From assembly GCA_966186435.1 (NCBI GenBank), contig CBIFWW010000051.1, positions 1 to 20,182 on the forward strand: DNA of 20,182 bases, given 5' to 3'. Source of the stretch: CBIFWW01 sp966186435 (GTDB lineage: Bacteria; Pseudomonadota; Gammaproteobacteria; Enterobacterales; Enterobacteriaceae). Below, piece by piece: positions 13,607 through 20,182 of the stretch; the stretch's first letter is position 1, and each line of letters begins with the position of its first letter. Position numbers and translations under genes: made by a program. The notes beneath the pieces were generated by a model. That model was given only the letters and a program-made list of their open reading frames with translations. It ran no database searches and was not told where the DNA came from.

Positions 13607-16414
13607 ATGCAGAACGGCGCGATGAAGCCCTGGCTGGACTCTTCCTGGCTGGCGGGCGCAAACCAGTCCTACATAGAGCAGCTCTATGAGGACTTCTTAA
13701 CCGATCCTGATTCAGTGGATACCCACTGGCAGACCTTGTTCCAGCAATTACCAACTACTGGGGCAAAACCGGATCAATTTCATTCCAGAACACGTGATTA
13801 TTTCCGCCGGTTGGCGAAGGATGCCTCACGTTATTCCTCCTCGATTACCGACCCTGACACTGATGTTAAACAAGTAAAAGTCTTGCAGTTGATCAACGCC
13901 TACCGCTTCCGCGGCCACCAGCAGGCCAATCTCGACCCGCTGGGACTGTGGAAACAAGATGCGGTGCCTGATTTGGATCCGGCCTTCCATAATCTGACGG
14001 AAGCGGATTTCCAGGAAAGTTTTAACGTGGGTTCTTTTGCTATCGGCAAAGAGACCATGAACCTCGGCGAACTGATTGCAGCATTGAAACAGACTTACTG
14101 TGGTTCGATTGGCGCGGAGTACATGCACATCACCAATACCGAAGAAAAACGTTGGGTCCAGCAGCGTATTGAATCGGTGGTCGGTAAAGCTAGCTTTACC
14201 GTTGAAGAAAAAACCCGTTTCCTGAGCGAGCTGACTGCCGCAGAGGGGATGGAGCGTTACCTGGGGGCCAAATTCCCTGGTGCCAAACGCTTCTCCCTTG
14301 AAGGGGGCGATGCCCTGGTGCCGATGCTCAAAGAGCTGATCCGCCACGCCGGTAAAAACGGCACCCGTGAAGTGGTGCTGGGCATGGCCCACCGTGGCCG
14401 CCTGAACGTGCTGATCAACGTACTGGGTAAAAAGCCGCAGGATCTGTTTGACGAATTCGCGGGCAAACATAAAGAGCACCTGGGTACCGGTGACGTGAAG
14501 TACCACATGGGCTTCTCCTCTGATGTGGATACCGAAGGCGGCCTGGTTCACCTGGCGCTGGCCTTTAACCCGTCACACCTGGAGATCGTAAGCCCGGTGG
14601 TCATCGGCTCGGTACGTGCTCGTCTGGATCGTCTGGATAACCCGACCACTACCCAGGTACTGCCAATCACTATTCACGGTGATGCTGCCGTTGCCGGGCA
14701 GGGCGTGGTTCAGGAAACCCTGAACATGTCTAAAGCCCGTGGTTATGCGGTTGGCGGCACGGTGCGTATCGTGATTAACAACCAAGTGGGCTTTACCACT
14801 TCTAATCCGGAAGATGCCCGTTCGACCCCGTATTGCACCGATATCGGTAAGATGGTGCAGGCACCAATCTTCCACGTGAATGCGGATGACCCGGAAGCCG
14901 TGGCCTTTGTGACCCGTCTGGCTCTGGATTACCGCAATACCTTTAAGCGCGATGTCTTTATTGACCTGGTATGCTATCGCCGTCACGGCCACAACGAAGC
15001 CGATGAGCCGAGTGCAACCCAGCCGCTGATGTACCAGAAGATCAAAAAACATCCGACGCCACGTAAGGTCTACGCCGATAAGCTGGAGCAGGATCAGGTC
15101 GCGACTCTTGAAGATGCCACCGAAATGGTGAATTTGTACCGCGATGCGCTGGATGCCGGTGAATGCGTGGTGAAAGAGTGGCGTCCGATGAACATGCATT
15201 CCTTCACCTGGTCTCCGTATCTCAACCATGAGTGGGACGAGAGCTACCCGAACAAAGTTGAAACCAAGCGTCTACAAGAGCTGGCTAACCGCATTAGTAC
15301 CGTGCCGGATGCCATCGAAATGCAGTCCCGCGTGGCAAAAATCTATAGTGACCGTCAGCTAATGGCCGTCGGTGAGAAGATGTTTGACTGGGGTGGCGCT
15401 GAAACTCTGGCTTACGCCACCTTGGTTGATGAAGGCATCCCGGTGCGTATTTCCGGGGAGGATTCCGGTCGCGGCACCTTCTTCCACCGCCACGCAGTGA
15501 TTCACAACCAGTCTAACGGTTCAACGTATGTACCACTGGCACATGTCCACAACGGCCAGGGCGATTTCAAAGTCTGGGACTCTGTGCTTTCCGAAGAAGC
15601 GGTACTGGCCTTCGAATACGGCTATGCCACCGCTGAACCACGCACCTTGACTATCTGGGAAGCGCAGTTCGGTGACTTCGCCAACGGTGCTCAGGTGGTT
15701 ATCGACCAGTTTATTAGCTCTGGTGAGCAGAAATGGGGCCGAATGTGTGGCCTGGTAATGCTGCTGCCGCACGGCTATGAAGGCCAGGGTCCGGAACACT
15801 CCTCCGCCCGTCTGGAACGTTACCTGCAACTGTGTGCTGAACAAAACATGCAGGTGTGCGTACCGTCTACCCCGGCACAGGTTTACCATATGCTGCGCCG
15901 CCAGGCACTGCGCGGGATGCGCCGCCCTCTGGTGGTGATGTCACCGAAGTCTCTGCTGCGCCACCCGCTGGCAGTTTCCAGCATGGATGAACTGGCAAAT
16001 GGGGCATTCCAACCGGCGATTGGTGAAATCGACGAGCTGGATCCGGCTAGCGTGAAACGCGTGGTGCTGTGCTCCGGTAAGGTGTACTACGACCTATTAG
16101 AGCAGCGCCGTAAGAACGACCAGAAAGATGTTGCCATCATCCGTATTGAGCAGCTTTATCCGTTCCCGCACCAGGCGGTTCAGGAAGCGATGAAGCCTTA
16201 CGCCCAGGTACATGATTTTGTCTGGTGCCAGGAAGAACCTCTGAACCAGGGGGCCTGGTACTGTAGCCAGCACCACTTACGTGAAGTGATTCCGTTTGGC
16301 TCTGCACTTCGTTATGCAGGCCGCCCGGCCTCCGCATCGCCTGCGGTAGGGTATATGTCCGTCCACCAGAAACAGCAACAAGACCTGGTGAATGACGCGC
16401 TGAACGTCGATTAA
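13607..16414 (+). CDS. sucA: 2-oxoglutarate dehydrogenase E1 component
   Basis: SucA is the thiamine diphosphate-dependent decarboxylase of the 2-oxoglutarate dehydrogenase complex and passes the succinyl group to the lipoyl arm of SucB. It has 935 residues against 933 in E. coli. The N-terminal segment that contacts E2/E3 (WLDSSWLAGANQSYIEQLYEDF) is present. H262 in GMAHRGRLNVL and GDAAVAGQG (from G358), with INNQVGF (from 390), form the cofactor site. The EDSGRGTFFHRHAV block (from E618) opens the transketolase-like pyrimidine domain. The C-terminus, HQKQQQDLVNDALNVD, matches the family. The ATG at 13607 has AAGGG upstream. It lies 250 bases after sdhB and 14 bases before sucB, so it is co-transcribed from the sdh promoter and possibly from a weak internal one. 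Confidence 0.99.
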   Translation: MQNGAMKPWLDSSWLAGANQSYIEQLYEDFLTDPDSVDTHWQTLFQQLPTTGAKPDQFHSRTRDYFRRLAKDASRYSSSITDPDTDVKQVKVLQLINAYRFRGHQQANLDPLGLWKQDAVPDLDPAFHNLTEADFQESFNVGSFAIGKETMNLGELIAALKQTYCGSIGAEYMHITNTEEKRWVQQRIESVVGKASFTVEEKTRFLSELTAAEGMERYLGAKFPGAKRFSLEGGDALVPMLKELIRHAGKNGTREVVLGMAHRGRLNVLINVLGKKPQDLFDEFAGKHKEHLGTGDVKYHMGFSSDVDTEGGLVHLALAFNPSHLEIVSPVVIGSVRARLDRLDNPTTTQVLPITIHGDAAVAGQGVVQETLNMSKARGYAVGGTVRIVINNQVGFTTSNPEDARSTPYCTDIGKMVQAPIFHVNADDPEAVAFVTRLALDYRNTFKRDVFIDLVCYRRHGHNEADEPSATQPLMYQKIKKHPTPRKVYADKLEQDQVATLEDATEMVNLYRDALDAGECVVKEWRPMNMHSFTWSPYLNHEWDESYPNKVETKRLQELANRISTVPDAIEMQSRVAKIYSDRQLMAVGEKMFDWGGAETLAYATLVDEGIPVRISGEDSGRGTFFHRHAVIHNQSNGSTYVPLAHVHNGQGDFKVWDSVLSEEAVLAFEYGYATAEPRTLTIWEAQFGDFANGAQVVIDQFISSGEQKWGRMCGLVMLLPHGYEGQGPEHSSARLERYLQLCAEQNMQVCVPSTPAQVYHMLRRQALRGMRRPLVVMSPKSLLRHPLAVSSMDELANGAFQPAIGEIDELDPASVKRVVLCSGKVYYDLLEQRRKNDQKDVAIIRIEQLYPFPHQAVQEAMKPYAQVHDFVWCQEEPLNQGAWYCSQHHLREVIPFGSALRYAGRPASASPAVGYMSVHQKQQQDLVNDALNVD

Positions 16415-16428
16415 TTAAAGGATAAAAA

Positions 16429-17652
16429 ATGAGTAGCGTAGATATTCTTGTTCCTGACCTACCTGAATCTGTCGCCGATGCCACCGTGGCAACCTGGCAT
16501 AAAAAACCGGGCGATGCCGTTACCCGTGACGAAATCCTGGTAGAAATCGAAACAGATAAAGTGGTATTGGAAGTACCGGCGTCAGCGGATGGTATCCTGG
16601 ATGCAGTGCTGGAAGACGAAGGCACCACCGTGACTTCTCGCCAGCTGCTGGGCCGCCTGATTGAAGGCAACAGCGCCGGTAAAGAAAGCAGCGCCAAGTC
16701 TGAAGCCAAAGACTCTACCCCGGCTCAGCGCCACACCGCTGACCTGGAAGAGCAGAACAACGATGCCCTCAGCCCGGCTATTCGCCGCCTGCTGGCAGAG
16801 CATAGCCTGGAAGCCAGCGCCATCAAAGGCACCGGCGTCGGTGGCCGCATCACCCGTGAAGACGTGGACAAGCACCTGGCGAAAGCCGGTAAAGCTGAAG
16901 CCGCAAAAGCTCCGGCTGCTGCTGAAGCTGCACCACAACCTCAGTTAGGCGCCCGTTCTGAAAAACGTGTACCGATGACTCGCCTGCGTAAGCGTGTGGC
17001 TGAGCGTCTGCTGGAAGCAAAAAACTCCACCGCCATGTTGACGACCTTTAACGAAGTCAATATGAAGCCAATCATGGAGCTGCGTAAGCAGTATGGTGAT
17101 GCCTTCGAGAAGCGCCACGGTGTACGTCTGGGCTTTATGTCCTTCTACATCAAAGCAGTAGTTGAAGCACTGAAACGCTTCCCGGAAGTCAACGCCTCCA
17201 TTGATGGCGAAGACGTGGTTTATCACAATTACTTCGATGTCAGCATCGCGGTATCTACCCCGCGCGGCCTGGTAACCCCAGTGCTGAAGGATGTGGATCT
17301 GCTGGGCATGGCCGATATCGAAAAACGCATCAAAGAGCTGGCGGTGAAAGGCCGTGACGGCAAACTGACTGTGGAAGAACTGACTGGCGGTAACTTCACT
17401 ATTACCAATGGCGGCGTCTTTGGCTCCCTGATGTCTACCCCGATCATCAACCCACCGCAGAGCGCCATTCTGGGCATGCACGCCATCAAAGACCGCCCTA
17501 TGGCGGTAGATGGCAAGGTTGAGATCCTGCCAATGATGTATCTGGCTCTCTCTTATGACCACCGTCTGATCGATGGTAAAGAGTCTGTGAGCTACCTGGT
17601 GGCGATCAAAGACCTGCTGGAAGATCCAACGCGTCTACTGCTGGACGTGTAG
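16429..17652 (+). CDS. sucB: Dihydrolipoyllysine-residue succinyltransferase (2-oxoglutarate dehydrogenase E2)
   Basis: SucB forms the 24-subunit core of the complex and transfers succinyl groups from lipoamide to CoA. It has 407 residues against 405 in E. coli. The lipoyl domain is at 1-80, with the lipoylated K44 in EIETDKVVLEV. The E1/E3-binding domain (about 113-150) reads LSPAIRRLLAEHSLEAS and then GVGGRITREDVDKHL. It is followed by a short Ala/Lys/Pro-rich linker (151-172) and the catalytic domain with YDHRLIDG (H378, D382). There is one lipoyl domain, as usual for E2o. An AAAGGA Shine-Dalgarno lies before the ATG. The stop TAG is followed directly by an in-frame TAA. Confidence 0.99.
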   Translation: MSSVDILVPDLPESVADATVATWHKKPGDAVTRDEILVEIETDKVVLEVPASADGILDAVLEDEGTTVTSRQLLGRLIEGNSAGKESSAKSEAKDSTPAQRHTADLEEQNNDALSPAIRRLLAEHSLEASAIKGTGVGGRITREDVDKHLAKAGKAEAAKAPAAAEAAPQPQLGARSEKRVPMTRLRKRVAERLLEAKNSTAMLTTFNEVNMKPIMELRKQYGDAFEKRHGVRLGFMSFYIKAVVEALKRFPEVNASIDGEDVVYHNYFDVSIAVSTPRGLVTPVLKDVDLLGMADIEKRIKELAVKGRDGKLTVEELTGGNFTITNGGVFGSLMSTPIINPPQSAILGMHAIKDRPMAVDGKVEILPMMYLALSYDHRLIDGKESVSYLVAIKDLLEDPTRLLLDV

Positions 17653-17659
17653 TAAACGT

Positions 17660-17738
17660 GCGGGGGCCTTTTCCCCTGCCGTCTGAATTAAGCACGCCCC
17701 CTGTAAAGGGGGTATAAGTACCCCGAGCGGTAACGCTC
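17660..17738 (+). promoter_or_regulatory. Chain of hairpins in the sucB-sucC spacer
   Basis: Four stems can be drawn in 79 bases. 17660-17666 pairs with 17673-17679 (GCGGGGG with TCCCCTGC, one G-T pair). CCCCC (17697-17701) pairs with GGGGG (17708-17712). GGGGTA (17709-17714) pairs perfectly with TACCCC (17719-17724). GAGCG (17725-17729) pairs with CGCTC (17734-17738) around a GTAA tetraloop. The second and third share the G run and exclude each other. None is followed by a T run, so they are more likely mRNA processing or stability elements, or a translational switch, than terminators. The sucC Shine-Dalgarno downstream is weak (ACGGAT, 17751-17756). Confidence 0.55.
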
Positions 17739-17763
17739 CTTAAATACTTAACGGATAGAACAC

Positions 17764-18930
17764 ATGAACTTACATGAATATCAGGCTAAACAGCTGTTTG
17801 CCCGGTATGGCTTACCGGCTCCGGTGGGTTATGCCTGTACTACCCCGCGTGAAGCAGAAGAAGCCGCATCTAAAATCGGTTCCGGCCCGTGGGTAGTTAA
17901 ATGTCAGGTTCACGCTGGTGGCCGTGGTAAAGCGGGCGGTGTGAAGGTTGTTAAGAGCAAAGAAGAAATTCGTGCGTTTGCTGAACATTGGCTCGGCAAA
18001 CGTCTGGTAACGTACCAGACAGACGCGAACGGCCAGCCGGTTAACCAGATTCTGGTGGAAGCGGCGACCGACATCGCGAAAGAACTGTATCTGGGCGCGG
18101 TGGTTGACCGTAGCTCCCGTCGCGTGGTGTTCATGGCGTCTACCGAAGGCGGCGTGGAAATCGAAAAAGTGGCGGAAGAGACCCCGCACCTGATCCACAA
18201 AGTGGCAATCGATCCGCTGGCAGGCCCAATGCCTTACCAGGGACGCGAGCTGGCGTTCAAGCTGGGTCTGGAAGGCAAGCTGGTTCAGCAGTTCACCAAG
18301 ATCTTCATGGGCCTGGCGAACATCTTCCTGGAGCGCGATCTGGCGCTGATCGAAATCAACCCGCTGGTGATCACCAAGCAGGGCGATCTGATCTGCCTCG
18401 ATGGCAAACTGGGTGCCGACGGCAACGCCCTGTTCCGCCAGTCTGAACTGCGCGAAATGCGTGACCAGTCTCAGGAAGACCCGCGTGAAGCACAGGCTGC
18501 ACAGTGGGAACTGAACTACGTAGCACTTGATGGCAACATTGGTTGCATGGTTAACGGTGCGGGCCTGGCAATGGGCACCATGGACATCGTTAAACTGCAC
18601 GGCGGCGAGCCGGCTAACTTCCTGGACGTGGGCGGCGGCGCAACCAAAGAGCGCGTGACCGAAGCCTTCAAAATCATCCTCTCTGACGAAAATGTGAAAG
18701 CCGTATTGGTGAACATCTTCGGAGGTATCGTGCGTTGCGACCTGATCGCCGACGGTATTATCGGCGCCGTAGCCGAAGTGGGTGTTAACGTACCGGTTGT
18801 GGTACGCCTGGAAGGGAACAACGCCGAGTTGGGCGGCCAGAAACTGGCAGAAAGCGGCTTGAATATTATTGCAGCAAAAAGTCTGACGGATGCAGCTCAG
18901 CAAGTTGTTGCCGCTGTGGAGGGTAAATAA
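17764..18930 (+). CDS. sucC: Succinate-CoA ligase [ADP-forming] subunit beta
   Basis: SucC and SucD form succinyl-CoA synthetase, which converts succinyl-CoA, phosphate and ADP to succinate, CoA and ATP. The 388 residues match E. coli SucC. The N-terminal ATP-grasp domain shows K46 in WVVKCQVHAGGRGKAGGVK, with the glycine loop at 52-59, and LALIEINPLVIT as the metal-binding strand. The C-terminal CoA-ligase-type domain holds FLDVGGGATKERV and FGGIVRCDLIADGI. The ATG at 17764 matches the family start MNLHEYQAKQLF; its Shine-Dalgarno is poor. The stop overlaps the sucD ATG by one base (TAATG), which favours equal amounts of the two subunits. Confidence 0.99.
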   Translation: MNLHEYQAKQLFARYGLPAPVGYACTTPREAEEAASKIGSGPWVVKCQVHAGGRGKAGGVKVVKSKEEIRAFAEHWLGKRLVTYQTDANGQPVNQILVEAATDIAKELYLGAVVDRSSRRVVFMASTEGGVEIEKVAEETPHLIHKVAIDPLAGPMPYQGRELAFKLGLEGKLVQQFTKIFMGLANIFLERDLALIEINPLVITKQGDLICLDGKLGADGNALFRQSELREMRDQSQEDPREAQAAQWELNYVALDGNIGCMVNGAGLAMGTMDIVKLHGGEPANFLDVGGGATKERVTEAFKIILSDENVKAVLVNIFGGIVRCDLIADGIIGAVAEVGVNVPVVVRLEGNNAELGGQKLAESGLNIIAAKSLTDAAQQVVAAVEGK

Positions 18931-19802
18931 TGTCCATTTTGATCGATAAAAACACCAAGGTGATTTGCCAGGGCTTCACCGGCAGCCAGGGTTCCTTCCA
19001 CTCAGAACAAGCGATTGACTACGGCACCCAAATGGTTGGCGGTGTGACCCCAGGTAAGGGCGGCACCACTCACCTGGGCCTGCCGGTGTTCAACACCGTG
19101 CGTGAAGCGGTAGAAGCCACCGGGGCCACTGCCTCTGTCATCTACGTACCGGCTCCGTTCTGTAAAGACTCCATCCTGGAAGCTATCGATGCTGGCATCA
19201 AACTGATCATCACTATTACCGAAGGCATCCCGACCCTGGATATGCTGACAGTGAAAGTGAAGCTGGATGAAGCCGGTGTGCGCATGATCGGGCCGAATTG
19301 CCCGGGTGTGATCACCCCAGGTGAATGCAAAATCGGCATCATGCCGGGCCATATCCACCTGCCGGGCAAAGTGGGCATCGTTTCCCGCTCTGGTACCCTG
19401 ACTTATGAAGCGGTAAAACAAACGACTGATATCGGTCTGGGCCAGTCTACTTGTGTAGGTATCGGTGGTGACCCGATCCCCGGTTCCAACTTTATCGATA
19501 TCTTGAAACTGTTCCAGGAAGACCCAAAAACCGAAGCCATCGTGATGATTGGTGAAATCGGTGGTAGCGCGGAAGAAGAAGCTGCCGCCTACATTAAGGA
19601 ACATGTAACCAAGCCAGTTGTAGGTTACATTGCAGGTGTGACCGCGCCTAAAGGCAAACGTATGGGCCACGCTGGCGCCATCATTGCTGGCGGTAAAGGT
19701 ACCGCTGACGAGAAATTTGCTGCTTTGGAAGCCGCAGGCGTGAAAACCGTTCGCAGCTTGGCTGACATCGGTGAAGCACTGAAAACCGTATTACCGCAGT
19801 AA
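18930..19802 (+). CDS. sucD: Succinate-CoA ligase subunit alpha
   Basis: SucD binds CoA and carries the histidine that is phosphorylated during the succinyl-CoA synthetase reaction. It has 290 residues, one more than E. coli. The N-terminal Rossmann-type CoA-binding domain shows ICQGFTGSQGSFHSEQAI and VGGVTPGKGG. The ligase domain shows MIGPNCPGVITPGECKIGIM, SRSGTLTYEAVKQT and GIGGDPIPGSNFID. The active-site H247 lies in KRMGHAGAIIAGGKGT. The gene ends LKTVLPQ where E. coli ends LKTVLK, a small difference at the extreme tail. It is the last gene of the operon, followed 30 bases later by a strong terminator. Confidence 0.99.
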   Translation: MSILIDKNTKVICQGFTGSQGSFHSEQAIDYGTQMVGGVTPGKGGTTHLGLPVFNTVREAVEATGATASVIYVPAPFCKDSILEAIDAGIKLIITITEGIPTLDMLTVKVKLDEAGVRMIGPNCPGVITPGECKIGIMPGHIHLPGKVGIVSRSGTLTYEAVKQTTDIGLGQSTCVGIGGDPIPGSNFIDILKLFQEDPKTEAIVMIGEIGGSAEEEAAAYIKEHVTKPVVGYIAGVTAPKGKRMGHAGAIIAGGKGTADEKFAALEAAGVKTVRSLADIGEALKTVLPQ

Positions 19803-19857
19803 CTCTATAACAATAAAAGTTTCGACATGGTTGGCCACCCTTGGGTGGCCTTTTTTA
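19803..19857 (+). ncRNA. sdhX: Candidate SdhX-type small RNA from the sucD 3' UTR
   Basis: In E. coli and relatives the small RNA SdhX (RybD) is cut by RNase E from the 3' end of the sdhCDAB-sucABCD transcript and ends at its terminator; it regulates ackA and other messages. Here the 3' UTR has the right layout: an A/U-rich stretch (19806-19820) suited to RNase E, a short single-stranded segment TTCGACATGG (19821-19830), and the operon terminator. A cut near 19820 would leave a form of about 37 bases. The identification is by position and layout only; the sequence was not compared with known SdhX. Confidence 0.5.
19833..19856 (+). terminator. Rho-independent terminator of the sdh-suc operon
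   Basis: GGCCACC (19833-19839) pairs perfectly with GGTGGCC (19844-19850) around CTTG, followed by six T (19851-19856). It lies 30 bases after the sucD stop. Confidence 0.95.
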
Positions 19858-20182
19858 TGCCTGAAGTTTATCAGCCACGAGTTGACAATTCGCTGATTCC
19901 TGTCTCGAATTGCATGTCATCGGTTTAAAATACAGTTAATTAAAACAAGAATGGCGAATTCTTCACTCTTTTCAATGCGTGCCATTTCATAGTAGCAGGC
20001 TTATTTCGGGCTACGTTTAAGGTAAATTAGATGCTATATCCTGGTGCGGGATTGTAATGGTTCTTAATTGGTCAAAATGTCATTACATTAGCGCTACATG
20101 ATCAATTGCGGTGATGTGAAACCGGTGCTGTTAAATTAGTGACTGGCAACACTTAACCGCAAGCTCTCGTGTACAAAGTGTC
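19858..20182 (+). promoter_or_regulatory. Non-coding region after sucD, probable upstream region of the next operon
   Basis: These 325 bases are AT-rich and hold only very short frames, so no gene is called. TTGACA (19882-19887) with TCGAAT (19905-19910) at 17-base spacing is a possible promoter. GTTAATTAAAACA (19935-19947) matches the ArcA box well, and further TTAAATTA and TTAATTG sequences follow (near 20050 and 20131). In many Enterobacterales lacking the E. coli mng genes the next operon is cydAB, which has a long ArcA-controlled leader. That fits, but no start codon of it is within the window. Confidence 0.4.

Noticed and set aside
17812..18903. 363-codon open frame on the minus strand inside sucC
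   Set aside because: Same reason: an antisense shadow of sucC with no family signature or ribosome binding site noted.
19951..19992. 13-codon frame beginning ATGGCGAATTC after sucD
   Set aside because: It is very short, has no convincing Shine-Dalgarno and matches no known peptide.
1..20182. CRISPR array, insertion sequence, prophage, toxin-antitoxin or defence genes
   Set aside because: No regularly spaced repeats, transposase, integrase or such protein families were seen; nearly all coding space is taken by conserved core genes.
1..20182. tRNA or rRNA genes
   Set aside because: No cloverleaf-like or rRNA-like stretches were noticed in the gaps, which are instead explained by promoters, hairpins and AT-rich sequence.

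Overview
The window is a stretch of core chromosome from a gamma-proteobacterium of the order Enterobacterales. Almost every protein can be recalled as a close full-length counterpart of an Escherichia coli K-12 protein, and the gene order follows the E. coli kdp-gltA-sdh-suc region. The genus cannot be fixed from the sequence alone. The order departs from E. coli K-12 in several places: no rhs element after ybfA, no dtpD (ybgH) between phrB and ybgI, no pxpA (ybgL) and no abrB around nei, a long-form ybgA, and shorter spacers in the sdh-suc operon. Comparisons with E. coli are from memory, not from an alignment run here.

Layout. Positions 1-1890 (minus strand) hold the start of the high-affinity potassium pump operon: kdpF, kdpA and the first 35 codons of kdpB, with a KdpE-box-like promoter region at 1961-1990. 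On the plus strand come the small membrane protein gene ybfA with its terminator, then a compact run ybgA-phrB-ybgI-pxpB-pxpC (2487-7223) ending in a strong terminator. These encode a DUF523/DUF1722 protein, DNA photolyase, a Nif3-family metal protein and two 5-oxoprolinase subunits. nei (endonuclease VIII) follows. It converges on gltA (citrate synthase, minus strand), and the shared terminator covers the last codons of nei.

From about 9478 to 10125 is a divergent regulatory region between gltA and sdhC. It has a good sigma-70 promoter for sdhC, an ArcA-like sequence overlapping its -35 and a CRP-like site about 80 bases upstream. From 10126 to 19802 runs sdhCDAB-sucABCD: succinate dehydrogenase, the E1 and E2 parts of 2-oxoglutarate dehydrogenase, and succinyl-CoA synthetase. 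Together with gltA this supplies the entry step and the 2-oxoglutarate-to-fumarate section of the TCA cycle. The operon ends in a strong terminator at 19833-19856, whose 3' UTR is a candidate for the SdhX small RNA. The last 325 bases are AT-rich and non-coding, with an ArcA-like box; they probably lead into the next operon (cydAB would be the usual neighbour), but no start of it is visible.

No new multi-gene system is visible. The features most worth a second look are non-coding. They are a 117-base imperfect inverted repeat between sdhB and sucA that shares bases with a GC-rich hairpin, a chain of mutually exclusive hairpins between sucB and sucC, a near-perfect 18-base palindrome overlapping the ybgA ribosome binding site, nested palindromes in the kdpF leader, and a pxpBC pair without pxpA.
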